Origin: Edaphochlamys debaryana
Taxonomy: Eukaryota > Chlorophyta > Chlorophyceae > Chlamydomonadales
Direction: 5' to 3'
Length of the DNA: 64,000 nucleotides
NCBI GenBank assembly: GCA_016858145.1
Contig: JAEHOE010000004.1
Location: forward strand, 1 to 64,000
Shown: positions 25,131 through 36,195 of the stretch, one piece after another
Layout of the letters: the number at the start of each line of letters is the position of its first letter
Numbering within the stretch: position 1 is the first letter of the stretch
Notes under the pieces: model-generated
What the model was told of the DNA's origin: nothing
Seen by the model: only the letters and a program-made list of their open reading frames with translations
Database searches by the model: none
Translations under genes and position numbers: made by a program

Positions 25131-25940
25131 TAACCCAGGATTCCGTGCGCAACAGGACGCGCGCCTGGCTTAGCATGCATGCAGATCCATTCATGGGCGG
25201 TCTTTGGTATCTGATCTCGTGTGGTTGGCACTTGACAGTTGAAGCGGCTGCAGTGTGGGGTTTTTGAGCAAGCTTACTTTGTCTTTGAGGCATTCTTCAT
25301 TGGGCCTCGTTGCATGCGGACCCCCCGGCTTGGAGCAGACGCGTAGCGTGTGTACGTGACAAGTGGGAGACGTGTCGCTCACGGGTGCTCGCTCTGTCAA
25401 CCTACGATGGGCCTTCGCCGCCGTATTGGGGATTGCAGGGATACGGCTGTCCCACACTTCCACTCCCTGCTCCCGGCAGCCGCCTCTGCATGCGGCCTGC
25501 GTGGCACTGCCCCTCAGCCCTCAACGAACCCATCAAGATCAGACGGGGACCCGTCGTCGGGACTAACCCAGACCTATGCCATAACCGGCCAAAGCCGGCT
25601 CAGCCACAAAGCCTTCAACAGGGGTTTGATGCATGGCTTGTTTATTGAGTTCAGTTGCGAAGGGCGAGAGCCTCGCCCGCGGCGAGGTGCGAGGGGAAAC
25701 ATCCGAGCGAGGGGGGCGAGGGGGGCGCCTGCAGTGGCTGGGTTTGGGCAGGCCGGGGCGTGTCCATGTCGACTACAAGTGCGACCGCTCGCGTAGCGCA
25801 CAGTCAATCTGTACACAGTCCACTCTATCACCGGCTGCAGCGTACCGCATAGCTCGAGAGGTCCAATTCCCCAGGTGCCGAAACCCTCGGAGAGTCCGAT
25901 ACAAGCAGAGGCTCTCCAGCTCACCGAGGAGCAATTTCAG
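25131..25940. other. Intergenic gap with no gene seen
   Basis: No supported exon. It includes a short perfect hairpin at about 25662-25678 (GGGCGAG-AGC-CTCGCCC). It must also hold whatever first exon and promoter the following MYND gene had, but no in-frame ATG was found. Confidence 0.4.
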
Positions 25941-26443
25941 ATGCCGGTCTGACAAAGGGTGTCGCGTTTGCCTTCAGCAACGAGCTGTGCCCAGTGTCGG
26001 CAATTGCTTCCATCCCTGAGGCTGAGCGCACGCCCTTCGAACGTGACTATATGAAGGTGGTCGACTTGAAAATTGCGGCGTGCAGCATGCGCGTTGACTC
26101 ACTCGCCAGCGCTGCCATGCACGCTCGGCAGCAGCACTTCGCACATTGGCTGACGGGGGGCATAGGGACCGTGAATACGCATACGGAGATACCAATTATA
26201 GCGCAGGTGAGACATAGGCAACAGCTGTCTGCCAGCGTGCTGAGGTGCTCTGCATGCTGCGGGGAGAGGTCGCTCTCTCCGCCACCCCCTGCGCGCCGCT
26301 GCGCTGTGACACGACCGCGCTGTGCCCTCAACTTCCATCCCAGGCCGCGTCTATGTGGAGCACTTCACAGGATTACGCTTCGTGCTCACAGACCCCACGA
26401 TGGTGCGGGAGCTGAGCGAGGCAGAAGTGGAGCGGCGGCAGCG

Positions 26444-26453
26444 CCAGGCTCAG
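26444..26453. repeat. Target-site duplication, left copy
   Basis: CCAGGCTCAG, identical to 29193-29202, flanks the LINE insert. The left copy lies in frame in exon 2 of the MYND gene (codons Gln-Ala-Gln). Confidence 0.8.
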
Positions 26454-26754
26454 TCCTCGGTGTTTACAATGAAGGACCCCCCTGGGGTCACAGCGCTGAA
26501 CGCTGGGGCCAAGCGACCCACCTCACGGGCTTGCCCCCTGCAAGCCAGAACGCAAGTCCCTGTCATAACTTGCACTGACCACACTCAGGTCCCACCTTAG
26601 TCCTTGGCACGCAATGACCATGCTCAGCGTGTATCGATGGCCCCTCCTCGGCCGCGCCTCCTACCAGTAACCGTTCACCGTTCATCATGTGCTCACACTG
26701 TTGGCCGTACACCTCTCGATCCTGGCTCTCCCGACCCCACATTCACTCCCACTC

Positions 26755-26945
26755 TGCGGCTCCCTCCCGTTTGTTATGCGCCGCAGAGGACTATGTCCCC
26801 TTTCCGCAAGGTGCACATCCCATCAAACGCCACGTGTAGCTCACCCGGTCCCCGCCCCTGCCCTGCGGCTCCCTCCCGTTTGTTATGCGCCGCCGGGCGA
26901 ACCCCCCCCCCCCCCCTGCGGCTCCCTCCCGTTTGTTATGCGCCG
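26755..26945. repeat. Three copies of a 30-bp motif in the LINE 3' region
   Basis: A 30-bp motif beginning CTGCGGCTCCCTCCCG and containing TTTGTTATGCG occurs at 26755-26784, 26863-26892 and 26916-26945, with spacings of 108 and 53 bp. A C14 run precedes the third copy. It lies between the reverse transcriptase stop codon and the 3' end, where it could serve as a template-recognition structure; that role is a guess. Confidence 0.85.
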
Positions 26946-26965
26946 CAGGGTGTGCCCCGCCTCCA

Positions 26966-29179
26966 TCAAGGGGCGTCCGGGCCTGCATACTGCACTGATC
27001 CGTCCGCCCTGGCCGCTAGGAAAGGGTGGTCGGTTGGGACCTCATCCCAGCCCCTGTGCGTGAGCCTAACCTCCGCAAAACACTGCAAACGGCCCTCAAA
27101 CTCGCCTCGTGCTACTGCTAAAGCCTGTGCCATCATCAAGGAGTGGTCCTGAGCGTCCCTGTGCGCATACTTGTACCTTCTGGCCCGGTCCATCGCGCAT
27201 ATCGCGGCCAGACACACCACGTCCCACACTCGCGCATGAATCCCGGTGCCCTCTGGGGGCACAGCAAGCCACACCTCGTGTCGTTTCACCGCCCTGCCAA
27301 TACCATGACTGAGGCGCATACGAACAGCCACAGCGGCTGGACAATACCAGAAATGGTGGAGCCGATCGCCTTGCTCCATGGCCCGCCCACACGGACACCT
27401 CGCCACGTTCTCAGTTCCTAACTGGCTCCGGTGCATGCCAAATCCCGGGAAGCCATCCATCGCCAGCCTCCACAAGGGCTCTTTATTGCCCGGATCCCAC
27501 TTAATGCCCCACAACCTCGGCCAAACCGCTTTCAGACTTGCCACTGCTTCTGCTGATGCCGTGTCTGTGCCGTACGCCTCCTGAATGTAAAGTGCATGCT
27601 TCCGTGCTAGCTTAACCCGAGCCGGTCCCAATTGCAAGTGCGTGGCCAGGCTAACTGTCATCTTTGCCAAGCTGACGTCCTCCCAGCCTATGCCCCTGGC
27701 AATGTTCGCCCAAGCCTCTTCTTCCCCTGGGGCGGCCGCCTGATCGTCCACCCCCCGTGCTGCTTCGGCCCATCCGGCCGGGAGCCGGCTAATAAGCGCG
27801 CCCAGGCGCTGTCCCATGTCTAGTCCATTGCGGAGTGCTTGCGGGAGCGCTCCCACCTGCGTGCCCAAAATGCTCTGTACTACCCTTTCGGTATATGACC
27901 TGTTGATCTGGGCCCTCGCCCGTGCGAGAGCCCGGCCTATGCTGCCCTCCAGCCCGTGCATCCCTCGGATGCGCTCAAGCTCATCTAGGCAGCGGACTGC
28001 CGTGCCTACTGTCCGCAGTCCCGGAACCGCGAACAGATCTGTGAACTCGCCTTCGAGGCCCCAGCTTGGGGCGTTGTTGTCGATGTTCCCCGCGGGCAGG
28101 GCTGGGTTGCCCCAAAGCGGTGCATTGTAGACCCAGGCTCCGGCTGGCATGGGAGCAATCACTTGGGCCCGGGGCAGCAGCGCTAGCGCGCCTGCCACGC
28201 GCACCAGTGCTGGTGAGGTTGCGCGTGGGACTGTGGCCCCCAAGATGCGGAGACCGATCGACGAGGTCGGGCGCCGCATTGTCAGGAGGCAGAGCGGGTG
28301 TGCTGCTGGGTGGGTTGAGCGGAGCAGGGAGACGAGCGGCGCGGTCCACGGCGGGCGGTAGCGGAGGAGGCCGCAGGCGCCCAGAATGCCACGGACTGCC
28401 GCACTCGCGTGCCTGGCGCCAGTGTGCTCGACGAGGGGGAGCAGGCCAAAGCCGCCAACTGCCGGGGAGAGGTACATGCAGCTCGTGGGTGCTCCTGCGG
28501 GCAGTGCGTTGGGGTTGTCCCTGTATCGAGCAGGCGTCATGTTGCGGTCGGTCAGGGCCGCCACCGTGCCCACTAGGTGCTCTGTCGCCGTACGAGGGGG
28601 TAGGCCGTTGTGCTGGCAGTGGTAGAGGAGGGTGCCCAGGCCGTAGGCGGACAGGCATGAGGCAACGCCGAAGGCTGAGAGGCCCATCCTCGCGATCAGA
28701 GTCAGGCGGCTGAGGAACTTGTCCAGCAGGGGGGGAGGGAGGGGAGTGGCCGCCGTTGGTTGTGTGGAGAACGTGACGCCAAGGGTGCGTGCAGAGGCGG
28801 CGAGGTGGAGGCCGGCAACCTGCTCCGCAGCCTGGGGTCCGGGGGGGGGATGCTGCTGGAGGGCCGGGGGCGGCGGCGTGCCGATGCGGAGGAGCTCGCA
28901 CTTTCCCACGTTGAGGCGTTGGCCTGACGCTGCTGCGAAGGTGTCCATGGCGCTCATCAGGGCGGAGACGAGGGCGGTGGATCGCAGGATCTGTCCGTAG
29001 TCATCTGCATACTGGCTGGCTGTGAGGCGCGTGTTGGCTAGGGCGAACCCCAGTTCAAGTCGCTTGAGGAAGGAGAGCAGGGCTTGTCCGGGGGCCAGGT
29101 AGAGAAGGGGGGCCAGCGGGCAGCCCTGTCGTACCCCAGCTGTAACTGCCTTATAGCTGGAAAGCTGACCGTTGACCAA
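26966..29179 (-). CDS. Reverse transcriptase of LINE, N-terminally truncated, 737 codons
   Basis: The open frame begins within the RT palm. Residues 15-24 read GVRQGCPLAP (RT motif B region) and 57-60 read YADD, the catalytic box with both metal-binding aspartates. Fingers and endonuclease are missing. Near the C-terminus (about 595-613) lies a CxC-x10-HH-x3-C cluster (CPCGRAMEQGDRLHHFWYC), matching the zinc-binding domain often found after LINE reverse transcriptases. There is no credible start codon: the frame simply begins at the truncation. The protein is therefore not expected to be made or active from this copy. It lies wholly within exon 2 of the broken MYND gene. Confidence 0.9.
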   Translation of the reverse strand: MVNGQLSSYKAVTAGVRQGCPLAPLLYLAPGQALLSFLKRLELGFALANTRLTASQYADDYGQILRSTALVSALMSAMDTFAAASGQRLNVGKCELLRIGTPPPPALQQHPPPGPQAAEQVAGLHLAASARTLGVTFSTQPTAATPLPPPLLDKFLSRLTLIARMGLSAFGVASCLSAYGLGTLLYHCQHNGLPPRTATEHLVGTVAALTDRNMTPARYRDNPNALPAGAPTSCMYLSPAVGGFGLLPLVEHTGARHASAAVRGILGACGLLRYRPPWTAPLVSLLRSTHPAAHPLCLLTMRRPTSSIGLRILGATVPRATSPALVRVAGALALLPRAQVIAPMPAGAWVYNAPLWGNPALPAGNIDNNAPSWGLEGEFTDLFAVPGLRTVGTAVRCLDELERIRGMHGLEGSIGRALARARAQINRSYTERVVQSILGTQVGALPQALRNGLDMGQRLGALISRLPAGWAEAARGVDDQAAAPGEEEAWANIARGIGWEDVSLAKMTVSLATHLQLGPARVKLARKHALYIQEAYGTDTASAEAVASLKAVWPRLWGIKWDPGNKEPLWRLAMDGFPGFGMHRSQLGTENVARCPCGRAMEQGDRLHHFWYCPAAVAVRMRLSHGIGRAVKRHEVWLAVPPEGTGIHARVWDVVCLAAICAMDRARRYKYAHRDAQDHSLMMAQALAVARGEFEGRLQCFAEVRLTHRGWDEVPTDHPFLAARADGSVQYAGPDAP

Positions 29180-29192
29180 GGCTCACCGTTGA

Positions 29193-29202
29193 CCAGGCTC
29201 AG
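29193..29202. repeat. Target-site duplication, right copy
   Basis: CCAGGCTCAG, identical to 26444-26453. The MYND exon resumes directly after it. Confidence 0.8.
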
Positions 29203-30287
29203 ACCTCCGGGCGCCCGGCCGACGAGCTCCTGTGCCCCACCGTACACATGCACAACAACGTGGACAGGAGTGCGTACGACAGCATCAGCGTGGATGAGCT
29301 CGCCGTACTGCTGCTCGTAGTGCGCGGCGTGCGGCTGACGGGGGTGTGGACGTGCGGGTACAACCTGGCCATGCAGCTGTTCTCGGCCGTCACCATGCAG
29401 CCCCCCACGGCAAACACGCACCTGCAGGCACGTTGGCGCGCTCTGGATAGCAGCAAACCCACTTCCGCCCGGGCTAGCATCCTTGTATCCCTTGCACCTG
29501 CCGACTTAGATAACCGGCAGGTGGCTTGTTGCGAGAACAGGTGTGCTTACCAAATCGCATCCCGCGGCCCCCGTATGCAGTCCCGCGACTGCCTGGTAGG
29601 GATCGCGGAGCGCTTTTCGAAGCTGGAGCCGCAGCGGCCCCTCTCGTACCGCTGCCCGCTGCAAGTGTGGTCGGTGCTCCGAGAGCACGAAAAGCTGGTC
29701 AGGTGAGTGGGCGGGCTGGTCGGGGCCGCGCGCCCCGGCCCGCTGCGTGCTTCTCCTTCCGCGCCCTCACAAGTGCCCGGCCAACGGACAGCCCCAGGTG
29801 GCTATCGCCCTGGCGTTCCGCAACCCCTCTATCCGCCGCGCCCTTCATCTCCTGCCGCGGGGCCACGACCTGCCCACGCCGCTTTGTGCCGTGCCGGATC
29901 GATCCACCTGCCTCGCTCGGCCCCATCCTGCCCCAGCCCTGACCCCGGCCCCCTCTCGTCACTGCCATGTCCCACTGGAGCGCGGCGCAGAGGCCTGACT
30001 GTGCCCCCGTGCACGTGCTGTTGTACGGCAACCAACCCGTACGGCACATCCATACCCCGCCCTCGCTCTCCCCCAGCGCCGCGTCCACCATGGCCCGGCT
30101 GGGCGAGGAGCAGAGCCACGACTACGCCGCGGCGATGGGCGGCTGGGTGGTGGCGCAGACGATGCCGAACCGCCGGCCGGGGCGGCCATCCTGCACGGTG
30201 GGCGAGCTGCGGGGTGTGGCCGAGAAGGCCCGGGCCGCCACGAAGCGGCTCAAGCGGGCCCACCTGGACTCCATCCTGAAGCTGGAG

Positions 30288-30322
30288 GTGGGTGGGTGGG
30301 TGGGTGGGTGGGTGGGTGGGTG
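30288..30322. repeat. (GTGG)n microsatellite at a 5' splice site
   Basis: About nine tandem tetranucleotides (GTGG on the plus strand) start right at the donor of the intron after exon 30077-30287. Every repeat offers a GTGGGT-like donor, and the G runs could form a quadruplex in the RNA. Confidence 0.85.
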
Positions 30323-31057
30323 CTGCCCTTGTGTGCCGCGGTCTGCCTGCAAGGCTACCTGCTGCTGCAGCGCACTGGGCTGGCTGAGTGGCACTCAGCC
30401 TCATGTGTGCGTGTCGGCGTGCTGTGCATGCCCTGATGCGATGGGCCCCGTGCTGCCCCTCATGCCCATGGCTTAGTCATGCGGCGATGCGCTTGGCCAC
30501 CTGACTCATGCGGAAATGGTGATGAGGTGTGCTTGCACCCCCCACAGGCGGCTGCGCAGATGGATGACGTCACCAAGCTCCTGGCCAAGGCGGCCAGCCT
30601 GCCCGACGCGACCGTGATCCGCCTGCGGTACGGCAGTGCGGCAGGCGTAATGTATGCTGCTGGGGCTTCCCGGCGGCGGGGTGCAGGGCTGCAGGGCAGG
30701 GGCCGCAGGGCGGGAGGGTGGGAGGCCAATCAGGCCATGTGGCGGGAACGAAGAGGTGCCACGGCGGATGACTCATGCTGTCCTTACGCGGTGCCCTTGC
30801 GGCCCCGCTGCAGGGAGGTCAGCGAGGCGTCAGCCGCGCAGGAGGCGGCGGCGCTGCAGGCGGCGGCAGACGAGAAGAATGAGCGGCGCTGCGACGGCTG
30901 CAAGGAGACCTTTGGCAAGGTCCTGGTGTGCGGCGGCTGCCGGCAGCGACGCTTCTGCAGCCGGGCCTGCCAGGTGGCGGACTGGCGCGGAGGGCACAAG
31001 GAGGCGTGCAAGCAGCTGGCGGAGGAGGCGGCCAAGGCAAAGGCGGAGGCGGGGTGA

Positions 31058-31907
31058 GGAGCTCGCAGTCTCTTGGCGGGAGGATTGGCGGCGGGCTAAG
31101 CCGCCTGGGAGGCACTGCGATAGCGGTGAGCACGGAACATGAGGGGCTAGGAGGCAGCGTGCATGTGCAGGGGCCGGTGGATGGGCAGGGATTTCCATAC
31201 CCTACTGAGGCACCGTGCAGCCCATAGTAATCCAGCCTAGTCTACCTAGCAGCCTCGTGGGGGCGTAGACCATGATAACCCACTTAGCTGATGGCTGAAC
31301 CAGGCTGAACCCTGCTAAAACGGACGCCCAGACCTTTCGAGGGTCGAGACCTCCGGGCCGTAAGGAGCGCCAGGGGACAGGGCTCCGCCCCCGGGGGAAG
31401 AAGGGCGTGAGCGAGAGAGGCCCGCGCGTTGGTGCGTGGCCCTGCGCGTGTGTCGGAATGTGCAGTGCAGGGCCAACCGACTGATAACCGTCGCAGAGTT
31501 CGCCACCGCCGATCGGGGTGAGGCGAGCAGCGTGTTCGGTGTCGAGCTGTCTGGTGCTAAAGTTCTTCCTGTGCACACTCGAAGTTGGAGAACCCCCCGC
31601 GGGGGCCCAGTCGAGCCGGGTCTGCGGTTTCGGCCTGGGCGGTTGGACAGGCCACACAAGCGTTCCCTTAAGCGACAGAGCAATGCATCCTTACCGGGTT
31701 TTTCTTATTCTTCACACAGCGCTTTACTCGCTGAGCGACGATACCTGCATCGAGGCGCACAGCGCTGCCAAAGCCCTCAGCCTTCACATGCGTGAGATAG
31801 GAGCACGTAGATGTTGACTGCATCCTGAACAGCTGCTGCGCAGCGCGCACTTCCTGCCGGGCTTGCATCGCGAGCGGTTGCGATGGTCGCCCCGAGCGCG
31901 AGTGCAT
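31058..31907. other. Gap between MYND copy 1 and the SRCR gene
   Basis: No exon supported. It would hold the 3' UTR of the upstream gene and the promoter of the SRCR gene. No TGTAA signal or TATA-like box stands out. Confidence 0.4.
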
Positions 31908-34900
31908 ATGCTCACGGCAGTGCTGGTTGCAACTGCAATTGCAACCGCGGATGGGGCGGAGTTGTCAGAGCGGCCCCCGCGCCTCCCGCACAAGGTATGC
32001 CCATGTCCCCCCGCCATCCCCTTGTGGGCCCAACTTCGGAGTGGTCGGCACCTGAGCAACGCTGAGCGCCACGACACCATGCATACGCATCTCACGCTGC
32101 ACACGTTGTGTGCTCACTTGAGACCCCTGTCTCACGCTCCGCATGCTTTTGGACGTAGGGGAAGTCCTAGGCCTTGGCCAGGGCCCAGTCCGCTCGCCAT
32201 CCAATGATACGGTTCTCACGGCCTCCCACCTTTCCTATCCACCCGTGCAGGCTCGCCCAGTGGTACGCCACACGGCGCCGTCGGGCCCCCGCCCCCGGCC
32301 ACCTTGGCCGCATACCCCCCTGCCGCATACCCCCCTGCCGCATACCCCCCTGCCTATGCCGGCTACCCCGGAACCCCTGGCGGCGTGTCGGGGCCGCCGG
32401 CGTACCCCCTTCCAGCCTACGGGGGTGAGAGCGTGGGCAATCCTGGGGCAACCCCAGGAGAGGCGTTAACTCGTATGGCTGCAGGACAAGCTGACCCTCG
32501 AGCGGGGTCTCCACAAGCTATCTAAAGCTTCCTACGCTTTCCTCCGGCTGTCCCCCAAACGTTCCCAGGCATCTACGGCGGCGCCCCACCGACTGCAATG
32601 CCCTCAGGGCCGCCCCCGCCGCGCTGGGCCCCGGCACCCCACACGCCTGTGCCCATCCGTCTGTTGGGAGGCGGCTCCACGCTTGGCGGTGTCGTTCAGT
32701 TTGAGCCCCTCAACGAAACGGGCGGCGGCCCCGGAGCGCTGTGCGTACCGGACACCATGTTCCAGACGCAGTACACCGATCCGAACAGGCTGCTGGTTGA
32801 CACTGCGAGAGTGATATGCCGCCAGCTGAATCTGCCGTACAAGGGGGCGTACCTGGTGCCGCCTTCGTTCTTCCCGTCCGTGCCAGCTGACAGTATGCGC
32901 GCCCGATACTTCTCGGGGTCTGGGGTCATCTGCATCACACCGTACATACAAACGTTAACCGTCACAGACCGGTCCGGCTGCCCTGGCGTGTACTCAGTTA
33001 ACACGAGCTCACCGGTGCGTGTGAGGGCCCGCGTGGTGGGGTCCTGTAACTTGTTGGCGCTGGTCACGAGCTGGCATGGCCACTGAGTGCCTGGCCGCCT
33101 GATCCCGCCCCCTAGTGTCGTGCGTGCCTTCTACCCCGCAGGACGCTGCCGCTTACAGCCTGGACCCCTCGTCAGGGGCAGCGGTCGTGGCTACCGCAGC
33201 CGAGGCAGCAGGAGGGAGCGGCGCGGAGCTGCTCGGTAGCTGCGCTGCCATTCCGGACGCGTACCGGCCCCAGGTCACGTGGCTGGACGACTACACGGAT
33301 GTGGCCACGTGGGTTCCAGCGGCCGTGGTGTGCAGTGGTGAGTCAGAATCAGGATTTGCTGACTGACTGAGGGGCTTGGGGAGTAGTAGAGGGCGGATTC
33401 CGGTCCGGTGAAGCAGGGTTAAGCTCCGTCGCGGTGTCATCGGTATGCTACACGTCTTTGTGCAGGGACGGCCCGACCGCCCATCCCGCCGCTACCGCCC
33501 TCGCCCGCACCTCCGCGCCCCCCTCCCTCACCGCCCCGCACCGACGCGGCCTGGCTACAGCTGCGTCTGACTAATCTGACTAACGTGACGTACGGCTGGA
33601 TTCCGGGGGTGTTTGGCGTGCTCCAAGTACGCCTGCCTGACGGCAGTTGGGGCAAGTGAGTTTGCTGGCCTCCTCCTTAGTGCTTGGCCACACAGGGGCA
33701 TATACAGATTCCGCTGTCATCTCGCTCTTGTGGTACTTTAGCAAGGCCAGTCATTAAGGGCACTGACCCTATCATGACGGCGCATTCTGTTTTATCCCCC
33801 CCAGGGTGTGCGGAAACCCAAGCACAGTCTCCTCTACGCAGGCCATCGCGCAGGTGTGTGGAGGGCACACAAAGATTACAAACATAGGTATGCAGGGTCC
33901 GACCCTGCCATGAGACGTGACGCGTGACCATGCATCTGTGTTCCTCGGGGCTCAGAAGCAACCCTACCTGTGAGCTGTTGGCCAATGCAACTAGATTTCT
34001 TCCCCATCGTGCACCCCTCGCTGCTGCTGCTGAACGCAGTACGCGTGCCGCGGCGCTGGCCTGCCGTACGCCGCCGCCGTGACGTACTTCAACAACTACC
34101 CGAATAACAACATGGACAACGGCCCCGTGGCGCTGACGGTTGCACGGGGCTGCCAGCTGGATCTGGCAGATCCCTCTTCTCGGCTGCAGTGCGAGGTCCT
34201 GGGCGGGCCCCTGTTGACGCCTCGCCTGTTTGCCGGCATCAACGGCAGCGGCGTGGAGGGGCAGCTCCCGGCCGGCATGGAAAGATACCGGGGGTTGCTG
34301 GAGAACGCGGTCACCTGGTGCCCGGCCCAGGCCCCTCTGGGGTACTCCTCCGCTGTCATTTGCATGGGTGAGTTGCCTGGTTCCCGGGGCTGGTCCCATG
34401 GGTGAAGGATTGGGGCCGAATTGCCAGCCTGCGCTTTGGTCCAGGGCATGTTGGTTCATCGCACTTTAGGCTGATAGTTGTCGCTCCCTGGCCCTTCGCA
34501 GACACGTTCTTCCCCGCGCCACCTTCGCGGCCCCCCGCCCCGCCGCGGCAGCCGCAGCCGCCACTCCCGCCCCGGAGGCCATGGCCCCCTAGGATGCCGT
34601 ACGTACGGCGCAACGACTTGCGGCTGAGGTGGACCGAGGTGATGCCACACACGGTACGGCCTTTCACACGGGGAAGAAATAGCTCGCCTCATGGACACAC
34701 GGGGCATCGGCTGCCTGAGCTCATGTGCCATCTCATCCGCCCTGCCGCCCCCGCTTGACGCATTGAGGTCTTGAATGTATCTCCGCACTGTATCCCCCCA
34801 CCCGCAGTGCTTTGTTGAGTTCGGTGTTCCGCGGGGCAGCCCCGCAAACACCACTGCCAACAGCGAAGGAGCAAGCGGCAACACACCCGTCATTGACGCC

Positions 34901-36195
34901 CAGGGCGTCGAGTGGGGCACGCAGTGCGTTCCCGTGCCTACGACCCCCGGAGTTCCTGTGACGCCCAGCCCCGATCTGTCCAGGGCAACACGTGCAACGC
35001 TGTGCAGCCAGATCACCGGGCGATCCCGTCCCTACGGCATGATTGTTCCGGGTACACGGCCGTACTACCCTCAGATTATTACGGTACGCGGATCGCAGGG
35101 CGGCAAAAGCGTGGGGCACAGGGCATGCATACCGGGCAGCAATGGAGGGTGAATGGCGGCTCGAAGAGACAGGGCCTGAGTGAGTGCGCCCCAGTCCGGG
35201 AAGCACAGAGAGCAAGGCTGCAGCATGTCATGCCCATGACACTTGGTAACTGATGCATGCGCGTGTTGGGCCCACAGGTACCGCCCTACCGCCTGCGCAT
35301 CAACACAACCCGGGTGGTGGTGACCGAGCTCGAGTGCGGACCCAACGGCACCGTTGTCACGGCCGCCAATGCCGCGTGGGAGTCGGACGTCAACGCTCCC
35401 CAGCAAGACATCAACGGCTGCCGCGCGACCACGCCCCTCCCCACGCTATCCCTCGACACCAACACCACCTGCTCCTTCAGCAGCATGGCATCCAAGTTCC
35501 TGTACTGCACGGATCGCAAGTTTGGTTACACGCCGCCGATATTTGCGGTCCGTCTGGCCCAGGAAACGCGGTTGCCGCTTGCGGTATCGGCGGCACCAGG
35601 GAGTGCGGAGGGAACCAACGGGACGGTGTTAGTGAACGCGACAGTCGGGCGGCTTCAGGTCCAGATGACAAGTCGGCTAGATCTGGATTGGGGCCGCGTC
35701 TGCCGTACAGGCTTCAACGCCACCGTGGCACAGGTGGGCAAGCCGAGGGGCGGGGCATACAGATAGACGACAGAAAGGCAGAGGCGCCGCACCCGCCCCG
35801 CTTCCCTACTCCCTTAGACCAGACTTGGGACACACCAAAGCAGGATGAAGTAAGCCCATTCACTCTCCCAGCACCCTCACTCGCTCTTTCCCCAACTCTG
35901 CCGTCACCCCCTGCAGTCCGCTTGTCGAGAGCTGGGTCTGCCCTGGGCCCACGCCAGCGTGCTGACCCCCTCAGCCCTCCCCAAGACTTCCTCACCGCCC
36001 GGCCCTCCGCCGCCCACGGCGCCCCTCCTGGTCTGGAACGTCACATGTGCGCTCAACGATCAGCCCTATACCTCCCCTGTTGGACACAATCCGGACATGC
36101 CCCTGCTCTTTACCCGAGACTGTAGAGGAGGGTTGGTGTGGCAGTGGTCCGACTGTGCCGAGGAAGAGACGGACGTCGTGCTTGCATGCGCGTAA
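31908..36195 (+). CDS. Secreted SRCR-like protein with proline-rich linkers
   Basis: Exons: 31908-31994 (tentative signal-peptide exon, MLTAVLVATAIATADG), 32251-32424, 32569-33014, 33142-33337, 33466-33655, 33805-33853, 34040-34367, 34502-34653, 34808-35083, 35278-35733, 35917-36195. From 32251 on all phases agree and give ~847 residues. The tentative first exon ends in phase 0 while the next needs phase 1, so one 5' junction is unresolved. Scavenger-receptor cysteine-rich modules are recognised by IRLLGGGSTLGG at the start and by CRQLNLP, ACRGAGLP and ACRELGLP cores. Two of these cores sit just after an intron placed behind a GCxCAG codon pair. Linkers are Pro/Ser/Arg-rich (PPLPPSPAPPRPPPSPP), as in algal wall proteins, and an AAYPP repeat precedes the first module. 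No TM helix follows, so secretion is expected. SRCR domains usually bind ligands; none can be named here. Confidence 0.78.

Larger units (their letters stand above)
26454..29192 (-). mobile_element. 5'-truncated non-LTR retrotransposon (LINE), 2739 bp
   Basis: The element is bounded by a perfect 10-bp target-site duplication and oriented antisense to the host gene. Its 5' end (right) falls inside the reverse transcriptase domain, the usual outcome of incomplete target-primed reverse transcription. Its 3' end (left) has no poly(A) tail but carries TGTAAA about 12 nt from the terminus on the element strand, resembling the host poly(A) signal. The 3' region holds three copies of a 30-bp motif. 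The coding frame is intact, so the insertion looks recent. The clade cannot be fixed without the missing endonuclease part. Confidence 0.88.
25941..31057 (+). pseudogene. MYND zinc-finger gene copy 1, broken by LINE insertion and frameshift
   Basis: Paralogue of the gene at 41274-44206. Exons: ~25941-26206, then exon 2 in two pieces (26344-26453 and 29203-29428) split by a retroelement, then 29581-29702, 30077-30287, 30548-30651 and 30814-31057. Exon 29581-29702 has the same length (122 nt) and phase as its counterpart in copy 2. The last exon ends in a MYND finger (C-x2-C...C-x2-C...C-x3-C...H-x3-C), a Zn-binding protein-interaction domain. Defects: no in-frame ATG for exon 1; exon 2 starts one base short of copy 2, so exon 1 no longer reads into it; the LINE lies antisense inside exon 2; the counterpart of copy 2 exon 3 is absent; and exon 2 seems to end at a GC donor (CAG|GCACGT). 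Removing the insert and one target-site copy restores the exon 2 frame. Function of the family member is unknown. Confidence 0.75.

Noticed and set aside
25013..25267. 84-codon plus-strand frame in the 3' flank of the EGF/RCC1/PAN gene
   Set aside because: It spans the TGTAA signal and has no coding features.
28066..28713. Plus-strand frame of 215 codons within the LINE
   Set aside because: It is antisense to the reverse transcriptase and shows no domain.
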